Positions 17,148 to 25,415 of a stretch of 64,000 nt of DNA are shown here, piece by piece. The notes below the pieces were generated by a model, which was not told where the DNA came from, searched no databases, and saw only the letters and a list, made by a program, of their open reading frames with translations. Source of the DNA: Conexibacter sp. CPCC 206217 (GTDB lineage Bacteria; Actinomycetota; Thermoleophilia; Solirubrobacterales; Solirubrobacteraceae); contig NZ_JAUTDO010000005.1 of the NCBI RefSeq assembly GCF_030646165.1, positions 186,001-250,000 on the forward strand, written 5' to 3'. A program made the position numbers and the translations under genes. How positions within the stretch are numbered: position 1 is the stretch's first letter; each line of letters opens with the position of its first letter.

Positions 17148-19292
17148 GTGGGCTATCGCATCTCGGTCGACACCGGAGGAACGTTCACCGACGTCGTCGT
17201 CGCCGACGACGACGGCGAGCTGCACATCGCGAAGGCGCTGACGACCTACGAGCGCGCCTTCGAGGGGATCGCGGCCGCGCTCGCCGACGTCGCCGCTTCG
17301 CTGGGGCTGCAGCTGGCCGAGCTGCTGGCGCGCACCGACGGCTTCACCTACGGCACGACCCGTTCGACGAACGCGATCGTCGAGCGCAAGACCGCGCGCA
17401 CGGCCTTCTTCACGACTGAGGGCTTCCCCGACATCCTGCTGCTGCGCGAGGGCGGCAAGCTCGACCCGTTCCGGCAGATGGCGTTCCCGCCGCCGTACGT
17501 CCCGCGCCACCTGACGTGGGAGATCCGCGAGCGGATGGACAGCGACGGCAGCGCCTTCCGCGGGCTCGACGAGGCGGCCGCCGTCGCCTCGATCCGCGCG
17601 GCGGTCGCGGCCGGCTGCGAGGCGATCGGCGTCTGCCTGCTGTGGTCGACGGTCAACTCGGCGCACGAGCTGCGCGTCGGCGCGCTGATCGCCGAGCACG
17701 CGCCCGGGCTGCCGTTCACGCTCTCGCACCAGCTCAACCCGATCGTGCGCGAGTACCGGCGGGCGTCGTCGACCGTCATCGACGCGTCGCTGAAGCCGGT
17801 GATGCAGGCGTTCCTGGAGGAGCTGGAGCGCGACCTGCGCGCGGCCGGGCTGGCCGGCGACCTCTTCATCTCGACGTCGTTCGGCGGCGCCTGGCGCCCG
17901 CGCGAGGTCGTCGAGCGGCCGATCTACTCGGTCGGATCGGGGCCGTCGATGGCGCCGGTCGCCGCGCTCACCTACGGCACCGTCGAGCTGGCCGACCACA
18001 CCGTCGCGCCGCCGACGCCGCCGGACCTGCTCGTCTGCGACACCGGCGGCACGACCTTCGACGTCGGCCTCGTCAGCGGCGGCGAGGTCCACTACACCTC
18101 CGAGACGTGGCTCGGCGGCCGCTTCACCGGCCACATCACGGGCACGCGCGCGGTCGACGTCAAGTCGATCGGCGCCGGCGGCGGCTCGATCGCGTGGATC
18201 GACGCGGGCGGGCTCGTGCACGTCGGCCCCGAGAGCGCGGGCGCCGATCCCGGACCCGCGTGCTACGGCCGCGGCGGCACGCAGCCGACGATCACCGACG
18301 CCGCGCTGCTGCTCGGCTACCTCGACGGCTCGAACTTCCTCGGCGGCCGCCTGACGCTCGACCGCGACGCCGCCGAGCGCGCCTTCGCGCCGCTGGCGCA
18401 GCAGCTCGGGATGACGGTCGAGGAGGCCGCCGACGCGTCGCTGACGATCGCGAGCGAGAACATCGTCGGAGCGATCCGCGAGATCACGATCTCGCAGGGG
18501 ATCGACCCGCGCGAGGTCGCGATCGTCGCCGGCGGCGGCGCGTCGGGCCTCAACATCGTCAAGATCGCGCGCGAGCTGGGCGTGCGGCAGGTGCTGCTGC
18601 CGAGCACCGCCGGCGCGCTGAGCGCGTGCGGCGCGCTCTACGCCGACGTGATCTCGGAGTTCGCCGTCAGCCGCTACGCGGAGACGCGCAGCTTCGACGC
18701 CGACGACGTCAACGAGGCGCTCGCGACGGCCGAGGCGCAGGCCGACGCGTTCCTGGCGGACCTGTCGGGCGTGCGGACGGTCGCGACGCGCAAGGAGTTC
18801 TTCGTCGAGGCGCGCTACCGCCAGCAGGTGTGGGAGCTGAACGTCGCGCTGCCTGGCGACCGCTTCCGCACGCGCGCGGACGTGACGGCCGTGGAGGATG
18901 CCTTCCACGCGACCCACCGCCGCATCTTCGCCGTCGACGAGCCCGGCCAGTACCTCGAGTGCCTCGTCTGGAAGGTGCGCGCGACCGCCGAGCTGGCGAA
19001 GCCGAGTGTCGCCGGGCGGCCGCTCGCGCCGGATGCCGACGAGGCGCCGGTCGAGCGCCAGCCGGCGTACTTCCGCGGCGTCGGCCACGTCGACGCGGCG
19101 CGCTACGACGGCGCGCTGCTGCCGCGCGGCGCGACGGTCGACGGGCCCGCCGTGATCCGCGAGCCGACGACGACGGTCGTCGTCTACCCGGGCTCGCGCG
19201 CGACCGTGACGGCGTCCGGCAACTACATGATCGACACAGCCGCCGAAGCGGTCCAGCCGCTCGGCGCGGAGAAGGGCGAGGTGACGGTATGA
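17148..19292 (+). CDS. hyuA: Hydantoinase/oxoprolinase family, subunit A
   Basis: This 714-residue protein is the ATP-binding subunit of an N-methylhydantoinase/5-oxoprolinase-type enzyme, which opens cyclic amides at the cost of ATP. The actin-like ATPase signatures are the N-terminal SVDTGGTFTDVVV and the internal CDTGGTTFDVGLV, with GAGGGSIAWID and a Gly-rich GGGASGLNI downstream. GTG at 17148 has AAGGGA eight bases upstream. The gene overlaps hyuB by four bases. Substrates of this family include 5-oxoproline, hydantoins, creatinine-derived N-methylhydantoin and, in the related carboxylases, acetone and acetophenone. The substrate cannot be picked from sequence. Confidence 0.9.
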   Translation: MGYRISVDTGGTFTDVVVADDDGELHIAKALTTYERAFEGIAAALADVAASLGLQLAELLARTDGFTYGTTRSTNAIVERKTARTAFFTTEGFPDILLLREGGKLDPFRQMAFPPPYVPRHLTWEIRERMDSDGSAFRGLDEAAAVASIRAAVAAGCEAIGVCLLWSTVNSAHELRVGALIAEHAPGLPFTLSHQLNPIVREYRRASSTVIDASLKPVMQAFLEELERDLRAAGLAGDLFISTSFGGAWRPREVVERPIYSVGSGPSMAPVAALTYGTVELADHTVAPPTPPDLLVCDTGGTTFDVGLVSGGEVHYTSETWLGGRFTGHITGTRAVDVKSIGAGGGSIAWIDAGGLVHVGPESAGADPGPACYGRGGTQPTITDAALLLGYLDGSNFLGGRLTLDRDAAERAFAPLAQQLGMTVEEAADASLTIASENIVGAIREITISQGIDPREVAIVAGGGASGLNIVKIARELGVRQVLLPSTAGALSACGALYADVISEFAVSRYAETRSFDADDVNEALATAEAQADAFLADLSGVRTVATRKEFFVEARYRQQVWELNVALPGDRFRTRADVTAVEDAFHATHRRIFAVDEPGQYLECLVWKVRATAELAKPSVAGRPLAPDADEAPVERQPAYFRGVGHVDAARYDGALLPRGATVDGPAVIREPTTTVVVYPGSRATVTASGNYMIDTAAEAVQPLGAEKGEVTV

Positions 19293-21076
19293 GCCAGATC
19301 GACCCTGTGCTGCTGGCGGTGATCGCCAACCGTCTCGACACGATCGTGCGCGAGATGGAGAACACGCTCCTGCGCACCGGCCGCTCGGCCGTCATCAACA
19401 TGGCGCGCGACTTCTCGTGCGCGCTGATCACCGGTGACAACCGGCTGCTGTCGACCGCCGAGGGCCTGCCCGTCCACGTGATCGGGACCGAGTACCTCGG
19501 CGAGGCGATGTGCGAGCTGCACGACGACATCGCCGAGGGCGACGCCTTCCTGCACAACGATCCCTACCTCGGCAACACGCACCCGGCCGACCACACGATC
19601 CTCGTCCCCGTCTTCTACGAGGGCGAGCACCTCTTCACGACGGCCGCGAAGGCGCACCAGGCCGACATCGGCAACGCCAGCCCCACGACGTACATGCCGT
19701 TCGCGAGAGACGTCTACGAAGAGGGCGGCCTGATCTTCCAGGCGACGCGGATCCAGCGCGGCTACCAGGACGTCGCCGACGTGATCCGCATGTGCAGACG
19801 CCGCATCCGGGTGCCCGAGCAGTGGTACGGCGACTACCTCGCGATGATCGGCGCCGCGCGGATCGCCGAGGCGCGTCTGAAGGAGCTCGCCGACCGCTAC
19901 GGCGCGCAGACGCTGAAGGCGTTCGTGGAGGAGTGGTTCGACTACTCCGAGCGCACGATGCAGCACGCGATCGCGCAGATGCCCGGCGGCACGATCGTCG
20001 GCCGGGGACTGCACGACCCGCTCGCGCCGGTGCTGCCCGACGGTGTCCCGATCAACGTCAAGATCACGGTCGATCCCGACGCGGGCATGGTCGAGCTGGA
20101 CCTGCGCGACAACATCGACTGCGTGCCGCTCGGGATCAACGAGTCGAGAGCGTGCGCGACCAACAACGTGATGACCGGGCTGTTCAACTCGATCGACCCG
20201 AGCATCCCGCACAACGCCGGCAGCTTCCGCCGCGTGCGGGTGCTGCTGCGCGAGAACTGCATCGTCGGGATCCCGCGCTTCCCCGCCTCCTGCTCGGTCG
20301 CGACGACCAACGTCGGCGAGCGGCTCGTCGTCACGACGCAGAAGGCGATCGCGGACGCATGGGACGGCTACGGCCTGGCAGAGGGCGCCTGCGGGATCGG
20401 CGCTGGCTTCGCGGTCGTCTCCGGCCGCGACGAGCGGCGCGGCGACGAGCCCTACGTCAACCAGAAGTTCCTCGGCTCCCAGGGCGGACCGGGCGGACCC
20501 GAGCACGACGGCTGGATCACGTACGGCAACGCCGTCACCAACGGCCTGATGACGCGCGACTCGGTCGAGATCGACGAGCAGAAGTACCCGGTGCGCGTGC
20601 GCGAGATCCGCATGCGGATGGACTCCGAGGGGGCCGGCCGCCGCCGCGGCGCGCCCGGTGCCGACGTCACCTACGGACCGAAGACGACGCCGATGCACGC
20701 CGCCTACGTCACCGACGGCTTCGCCAACCCGCCGCGTGGCACGCGCGGCGGCGGGGGCGCCGCGGCCTCGATCCCCTACAAGGTGCTCGCGGACGGCAGC
20801 GAGCAGCCGCTGGACCCGATCACGCAGGTCGAGATCGGTCCCGGCGAGCTGCTCGGCCACGCGCTCTCGGGCGGCGGCGGCTACGGCGACCCGCTCGCGC
20901 GCGAGCCCGAGCGCGTGCGCGAAGACGTGCTCAGCCAATGGGTCTCCTTCGCGCGTGCGCGCGACGTCTACGGCGTCGTCTTCAGCGCGGACGTGCTCGC
21001 CGACGAGCTGACCGTCGACGCTGAGGCGACGGCGACACGGCGGGCGCAACTGCGCACGGCCCGTGTCGGCGGCTGA
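19289..21076 (+). CDS. hyuB: Hydantoinase/oxoprolinase family, subunit B
   Basis: This 595-residue protein is the second subunit of the enzyme. It carries the family segments NTLLRTGRSAVINMARDFSC, FLHNDPYLGNTHPADHT and GGGGYGDPLARE close to the C-terminus. ATG at 19289 overlaps the hyuA stop; upstream codons in this frame are inside hyuA. Length is normal for subunit B. With HyuA it should form the catalytic complex. Its location after an amine importer suggests a lactam or hydantoin intermediate or nutrient in the same pathway. The last 14 bases overlap the alanine racemase gene. Confidence 0.9.
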   Translation: MSQIDPVLLAVIANRLDTIVREMENTLLRTGRSAVINMARDFSCALITGDNRLLSTAEGLPVHVIGTEYLGEAMCELHDDIAEGDAFLHNDPYLGNTHPADHTILVPVFYEGEHLFTTAAKAHQADIGNASPTTYMPFARDVYEEGGLIFQATRIQRGYQDVADVIRMCRRRIRVPEQWYGDYLAMIGAARIAEARLKELADRYGAQTLKAFVEEWFDYSERTMQHAIAQMPGGTIVGRGLHDPLAPVLPDGVPINVKITVDPDAGMVELDLRDNIDCVPLGINESRACATNNVMTGLFNSIDPSIPHNAGSFRRVRVLLRENCIVGIPRFPASCSVATTNVGERLVVTTQKAIADAWDGYGLAEGACGIGAGFAVVSGRDERRGDEPYVNQKFLGSQGGPGGPEHDGWITYGNAVTNGLMTRDSVEIDEQKYPVRVREIRMRMDSEGAGRRRGAPGADVTYGPKTTPMHAAYVTDGFANPPRGTRGGGGAAASIPYKVLADGSEQPLDPITQVEIGPGELLGHALSGGGGYGDPLAREPERVREDVLSQWVSFARARDVYGVVFSADVLADELTVDAEATATRRAQLRTARVGG

Positions 21077-22265
21077 ACGGGCGGGCGGGGGTCGCACGCC
21101 GCGCCGGGCGCCATCGGCGGTTGCCGACGGCGCCCGCTGCGCCCGAGCGCAGGACGACGTCGGTTCGGATCGCGCTGACGGACCTCGCCGCGCAGTCGCC
21201 CGGGTCGACGTCGGGGCGATCCGTCGCAACGTCGAGCGGCTCGCCGCCGTCGCGGGCGACGGCGTGCTGCTCGCGCCCGTCGTGAAGGCCGACGGGTACG
21301 GGCACGGCGCGGCGTTGGCGGCCGGCGCCGCGCGCGCCGCCGGTGCGCGCTGGCTGTGCGTCGCGACGGCGGCGGAGGCGCTGGCGCTGCGGCGGGCTGG
21401 GCACGACGGGATCCGCATCCTCGTGCTCGGGGCGCTGTCGGAGGCCGAGCTGCCCGACGCGCTGGCGGCTGGCGCCGACATCGCGCTGTGGGATCCGGCG
21501 CTGCTGCGGCGGCTGCCGGGCGACGCGCGCGTGCATGTCAAGCTCGACAGCGGCCTCGGCCGGCTCGGCACGCGCGACGCGCGCGCGGCGAAGGACCTCG
21601 CCGACGCCGCCGGCGACCGGCTCGCCGGTGTCTGGACGCACTTCGCGACCGCTGAGGACCACGACGACCCTTTCTTCGAGCAGCAGCTGGAGCGGTTCGC
21701 GCGCTGGGCGCTGCCGCTGCGCCGCCCGGGGGTGCTCGCGCACGCGGCCAACTCGGCGGCGCTGCTGCGCGCGCCGGGCGCCCGCGTCGATCCGCGCTTC
21801 GACCTCGTCCGTCCGGGCGTCGCGATCTACGGGCTCGACCCGTTCGGAGGCGATCCCGCCGCGCACGGGCTCGTGCCGGCGCTGCGGTTCCTCTCGTGGG
21901 TCGCCGCGGTGAAGCGGTGCCGCGCGGGCGAGAGCGCCGGCTACGGGCGTCGCTTCGTCGCGCGTCGCGACACGTTCCTGGCGACGCTGCCGATCGGCTA
22001 TGGCGACGGCTGGCGTCGCGCGCTCGGCGAGCGTGGCGGGGAGGTGTCGATCGGCGGCCGCCGCTTTCCGCTGGCGGGAACGATCAGCATGGACAACATG
22101 ACGGTCGACCTTGGGCCCGCCGGTGGCGGGGTGCGCGTCGGCGACGAGGCCGTCCTGCTCGGCGACGGGATCACGGCGGAGCAGGTTGCCGCGTCGATCG
22201 GGACGATCAACTACGAGGTGCTCACGGCGCTGTCGGCACGCGTCCTGCGCGTGCCGGTGGGCTAG
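21063..22265 (+). CDS. alr: Alanine racemase
   Basis: This 400-residue protein is a fold type III PLP enzyme. It has Lys75 of the cofactor motif (VVKADGYGHG), the second catalytic residue Tyr294 (AGYGRRF) and the conserved ISMDNMTVDLG. It interconverts L- and D-alanine. GTG at 21063 overlaps hyuB. The first 40 residues are Arg/Ala-rich and unlike the family, so a later start is possible, but none has a better ribosome site. Such enzymes usually serve wall synthesis. Here, behind a catabolic operon with a possible (R)-selective transaminase, it could instead recycle D-alanine. A strong double stem-loop follows. Confidence 0.87.
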   Translation: MSAAERAGGGRTPRRAPSAVADGARCARAQDDVGSDRADGPRRAVARVDVGAIRRNVERLAAVAGDGVLLAPVVKADGYGHGAALAAGAARAAGARWLCVATAAEALALRRAGHDGIRILVLGALSEAELPDALAAGADIALWDPALLRRLPGDARVHVKLDSGLGRLGTRDARAAKDLADAAGDRLAGVWTHFATAEDHDDPFFEQQLERFARWALPLRRPGVLAHAANSAALLRAPGARVDPRFDLVRPGVAIYGLDPFGGDPAAHGLVPALRFLSWVAAVKRCRAGESAGYGRRFVARRDTFLATLPIGYGDGWRRALGERGGEVSIGGRRFPLAGTISMDNMTVDLGPAGGGVRVGDEAVLLGDGITAEQVAASIGTINYEVLTALSARVLRVPVG

Positions 22266-22269
22266 CGGT

Positions 22270-22307
22270 GTGTCGGGCGGACGTTGCCCGACACGCCTTC
22301 AGGCGTG
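22270..22307. terminator. Tandem stem-loops after alr
   Basis: GTGTCGGGC (22270-22278) pairs perfectly with GCCCGACAC (22286-22294) across a seven-base loop. A second hairpin, CACGCCT (22292-22298) with AGGCGTG (22301-22307), overlaps it by three bases. The two are mutually exclusive and together can serve both converging genes. There is no T-tract. Confidence 0.65.
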
Positions 22308-22553
22308 ACGCTCTTCGCCGCGCTCGACCGGCGCCAGTATCGCGGCGTCGACGCGCGGGGCGGGGAAGCCGGCGGCGGTCAGCGTCGTGCGCCAGGCGTC
22401 GTCGATCGGGCCGCGGTGTATCACGCGCAGCGTGTCGCGATGGAGCGTGGGAAGCACGTCGCGGACGTCGCCGTGGGTGAACAGCGCCCAGCGGATCGCG
22501 GGCTGCTGAGCCGCGGCATCGTACGACGGGAAGTGGAGGTCACTGGAGTTCAC
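22299..22553 (-). CDS. Small hypothetical protein (84 aa)
   Basis: This 84-residue frame starts at GTG 22553 with a good ribosome site (AAGGAG, six-base gap), which supports it as a real gene. The protein is soluble, with no signal or membrane segment, and reads as balanced folded sequence (IRWALFTHGDVRDVLPTL, RVIHRGPIDDAWRTTL). I do not recognise it. It stands alone on the minus strand between alr and the aldo/keto reductase, ending inside the alr terminator. Confidence 0.6.
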   Translation of the reverse strand: MNSSDLHFPSYDAAAQQPAIRWALFTHGDVRDVLPTLHRDTLRVIHRGPIDDAWRTTLTAAGFPAPRVDAAILAPVERGEERHA

Positions 22554-22666
22554 GACCGGCTCCTTCGGGCAGGGGGCGACGAAGAGGCGAGGCGGTCATG
22601 ACCTCGGCGGCGCCGTTCGTGAGCGCCGACAGGAACGGTAGCACCCGCCCGCCGCCCGCTCGCCAC

Positions 22667-23689
22667 CTACCCCGGCCGCCGCTGCCCCGCGTTCTGCGCC
22701 TGCAGCCAGTTCGGGTAGAACGGACCCGGTCTGCCGGCCGCGTCGAGCGTCTCCAGTTCCTCCGCGCTCAACTCGACGTCGACCGCGCCGAGGTTGTCGG
22801 TCAGCTGGCCGAGCCGGCGGGCGCCGACGATCACGCTCGTGACGGCCGGCTTCGCCAGCAGCCATGCGAGCGCGACCTGGGCGGCGCTGACCTCATGGCG
22901 CTCAGCGATCGGGATCAGCGCCTCGATCACGTCGTAGCCGCGCTCGCGGTCGATCGGCAGGAACTCCGATTGCGCGAAGCGTCCCTCTGCGTCGCTCGTC
23001 TCGCGCGTGTACTTACCGCTCAGGAAGCCGCTCGACAGCGGGCTCCAGACGAGCAGGCCGAGCCGCTCGTCTTCGATCAGCGGCAGCAGCTCGTGCTCCA
23101 GGTCGCGCCCGACAAGCGAGTAGTGCGCCTGCAGCGAGACGTACCGCTCCAGGCCGTGCAGGGCGGAGACCCCGAGCGCTCTGGCGAGCTGCCAGGCGGC
23201 GTAGTTGGAGCAGCCGACGTAGCGCACCTTGCCCTGGCGCACCATGTCGTCGAGCGTGCGCAGCGTCTCCTCCAACGGCGTCAGCGGATCGAAGCTGTGC
23301 ACCTGGTAGAGGTCGACGGTGTCGGTCCCGAGCCGGCGCAGGCTGCCCTCCAGCGCGCGCATCAGATGCACGCGCGACTGGCCGACGTCATTGGCGCCGG
23401 GGCCCATCCGCCCGTGCGCCTTGGTCGCCAGCACGACCTCGTCGCGGCGCCCGCCGAGCGCTCTGCCGAGCAGCTGCTCGCTCTCGCCGGCGGCGTACAT
23501 GTCGGCGGTGTCGAAGAAGTTGACGCCGGCGTCGAGCGCGTGGCCGACGAGGCGGTCGACGTCGGCGGCGCCGAGCGCGCCGATCGTCTCCCACCCCGCG
23601 CTGCCGGCGCCCCCGAACGTCATCGCGCCGAGGCAGATGCGCGAGACGAGCGTCCCGCTGTTTCCGAGCTGCGTGTACTGCATGGCCAT
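22667..23689 (-). CDS. Aldo/keto reductase
   Basis: This 340-residue protein is a (beta/alpha)8 NADPH-dependent aldo/keto reductase. The catalytic tetrad is visible as Asp and Tyr in FFDTADMY, Lys in VVLATKAHG and His in DLYQVHSFD. The NADPH-binding end has SVIVGARRLGQL. Length and motifs fit the group reducing diverse aldehydes and ketones; the substrate is unknown. GGAG precedes the ATG at 23689 by seven bases; a second ATG lies two codons later. It is divergent from an AraC-family regulator, which most likely controls it. Confidence 0.9.
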   Translation of the reverse strand: MAMQYTQLGNSGTLVSRICLGAMTFGGAGSAGWETIGALGAADVDRLVGHALDAGVNFFDTADMYAAGESEQLLGRALGGRRDEVVLATKAHGRMGPGANDVGQSRVHLMRALEGSLRRLGTDTVDLYQVHSFDPLTPLEETLRTLDDMVRQGKVRYVGCSNYAAWQLARALGVSALHGLERYVSLQAHYSLVGRDLEHELLPLIEDERLGLLVWSPLSSGFLSGKYTRETSDAEGRFAQSEFLPIDRERGYDVIEALIPIAERHEVSAAQVALAWLLAKPAVTSVIVGARRLGQLTDNLGAVDVELSAEELETLDAAGRPGPFYPNWLQAQNAGQRRPG

Positions 23690-23774
23690 TGGTCGGCTCC
23701 TTCGCGCGATCGTGGGGTGCTCCCCAGGCTAGCCCGCTGGATCTGGATGAAACAGTGTCTAGACTCCACGATTC

Positions 23775-24773
23775 ATGCGCGATCGTCCGACATCGACGGC
23801 GGATCCGCTCTCCGACGTGCTCGACCTGCTGCGCGTCGAGCGCGCGGTCTCGGCAGTGCTGGAAGCCGGCGGCGCGTGGGCGGTCCGCTTCCCGCCTTAC
23901 GCGCACGTCAAGTTCTCCGCCGTCCTGCGCGGCAGTTGCTGGCTCGTCGCCGACGGCGTCGCCGAGCCGGTCCGGCTGCACGCGGGCGACGCCTACCTGC
24001 TCGCCGACGGCGCCCCGTACGTGCTCGCGAGTGACCTCGGGCTGGAACCGGTCGAGGCGGGTCCGATCTTCGAGCGGGCGCGGGCGGAGGGGCGGGCGGC
24101 GCGCGTCGGGGATCAGGCTTGCGGCGGCCACCCCGACCTCGTCATCAGCGGCGGCGGCTTCTCCTTCGACGCGCGCAACGCCGCCCTGCTGCTCGACGCG
24201 CTGCCGCCGCTCGTCGTGATGCGCGGCGACGATCCCGCGGCGCCGCGCGCGGCCGCGGTCGTGCGGGCGGCGGTCGAGCTGCTGGCGGCCGAGCGGGCGC
24301 AGCCGTCGCTCGGCAGCGGCCTGATGCAGGAGCGCCTGGCCGACGTGCTGTTCCTGCAGGCGCTGCGCGTCGTCGTCGCGTCGGGCGCGTCGCCGGCGCA
24401 GCGCGGCTGGCTGAGCGCGCTCGGCGATCCGCAGATCGGCGCCGCGCTGCGGCTGATGCACGGCGAGATCGCCCGCCGCTGGACGGTCGCGGAGCTGGCC
24501 GCGGCGGTCGGGATGTCACGCTCCAGCTTCGCCGAGCGCTTCCGCCGCCTCGTCGGCGCCGCCCCGCTCGACTACCTGCTGCAGTGGCGGATGCGCACGG
24601 CGGCGCGCGCGTTGGAGGACCCCGCCCGGACCGTCTCGTCGGTCGCATACGCGTGGGGCTACACGTCGGACAGCGCCTTCAGCAACGCCTTCAAGCGCGT
24701 GATGGGCAGCGCCCCGGCGCACTACCGCCGCGGCGATACCCTGAAGGGGTGGCGACCGCGACCAGACCGTTGA
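23775..24773 (+). CDS. AraC-family transcriptional regulator with cupin domain
   Basis: This 332-residue regulator has an N-terminal cupin-like sensor (VKFSAVLRGSCWLVADG, HAGDAYLLADGAPYVL; about residues 25-160). A C-terminal pair of helix-turn-helix units follows at about 225-325 (WTVAELAAAVGMSRSSFAER and SSVAYAWGYTSDSAFSNAFK). The cupin_6 type is frequent beside oxidoreductase genes. It is divergent from the aldo/keto reductase with an 85-bp gap, and it overlaps the TetR gene downstream by 25 bases. A TAGACT box at about 23759 would place transcription very near the ATG. Confidence 0.88.
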   Translation: MRDRPTSTADPLSDVLDLLRVERAVSAVLEAGGAWAVRFPPYAHVKFSAVLRGSCWLVADGVAEPVRLHAGDAYLLADGAPYVLASDLGLEPVEAGPIFERARAEGRAARVGDQACGGHPDLVISGGGFSFDARNAALLLDALPPLVVMRGDDPAAPRAAAVVRAAVELLAAERAQPSLGSGLMQERLADVLFLQALRVVVASGASPAQRGWLSALGDPQIGAALRLMHGEIARRWTVAELAAAVGMSRSSFAERFRRLVGAAPLDYLLQWRMRTAARALEDPARTVSSVAYAWGYTSDSAFSNAFKRVMGSAPAHYRRGDTLKGWRPRPDR

Positions 24774-25375
24774 GACTGACCGTCAAGGGCGCCGCCACGC
24801 GGGCGCGGATCGTCGCCTCGACCGCCGACCTGATCCTCGCGCGCGGCGTCGGCGGCACCAGCCTCGACGACATCCGGCTCGACACCGCCACCAGCAAGAG
24901 CCAGCTGTTCCACTACTTCCCCGAGGGGAAGGCGGAGCTGGTCCGCGCCGTCGCGGAGTTCCAGGCCGACCGCGTGCTCGACGCGCAGCGACCGGAGCTG
25001 GAGACGCTCGACGACTTTGCGACGTGGGAGCGCTGGAGCGGGCGCGTGCTCGACCACTACGGCAGCCAGCAGCATGGCTGGGGCTGCCCGATCGGCGCGC
25101 TCACGAACGAGGCCGCCGCCGGCGACGACGCGCTGCGGCGCCAGCTCGCCGCCTACTTCGACCGTTGGGCCGGCTACCTGCAGCGCGGGATCGAGCGGAT
25201 GCGCGACGCCGGCCTGCTGCGCGCCGAGGTCGACCCCGCCGCGCTCGCGACGAACATGCTCGCGACGCTGCAGGGCGCCCTGCTGCTGACGCAGGCGCAC
25301 CAGTCGATCGCCCCGCTGCAGACCGCGCTCGACGGGATCCTCGCGAGCCTGCGGGCGTGGGCGGCCCCAACCTGA
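24749..25375 (+). CDS. TetR-family transcriptional regulator
   Basis: This 208-residue repressor has the TetR N-terminal helix-turn-helix at about residues 14-60 (TRARIVASTADLILARGVGG, then SLDDIRLDTATSKSQLFHYF). A C-terminal helical ligand-binding domain includes GWGCPIGALTNEAA. GTG at 24749 lies inside the AraC gene end and is preceded by GAAGGG; it is chosen because the frame further upstream reads through AraC coding sequence. The overlap implies translational coupling with the AraC regulator. Its target is unknown; the ClC channel gene 40 bases downstream is one candidate. Confidence 0.85.
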   Translation: MATATRPLRLTVKGAATRARIVASTADLILARGVGGTSLDDIRLDTATSKSQLFHYFPEGKAELVRAVAEFQADRVLDAQRPELETLDDFATWERWSGRVLDHYGSQQHGWGCPIGALTNEAAAGDDALRRQLAAYFDRWAGYLQRGIERMRDAGLLRAEVDPAALATNMLATLQGALLLTQAHQSIAPLQTALDGILASLRAWAAPT

Positions 25376-25415
25376 CTCACGCGCCGGCGCCCGCCCCCGC
25401 TGGTAGCTTGCGCGC

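Noticed and set aside
16095..19088. Very long open frame on the minus strand opposite the permease and hydantoinase genes
   Set aside because: It is Arg/Ala/Gln/Asp-biased, has no recognisable motif and mirrors real coding on the plus strand; long antisense frames are expected at this GC content. The same applies to similar frames such as 49713-52739 minus and 34060-36735 plus.
17148..21076. Assigning HyuA/HyuB specifically as 5-oxoprolinase or acetone carboxylase
   Set aside because: The subunit signatures are shared by several activities and no diagnostic partner gene (such as a small third carboxylase subunit) is nearby.
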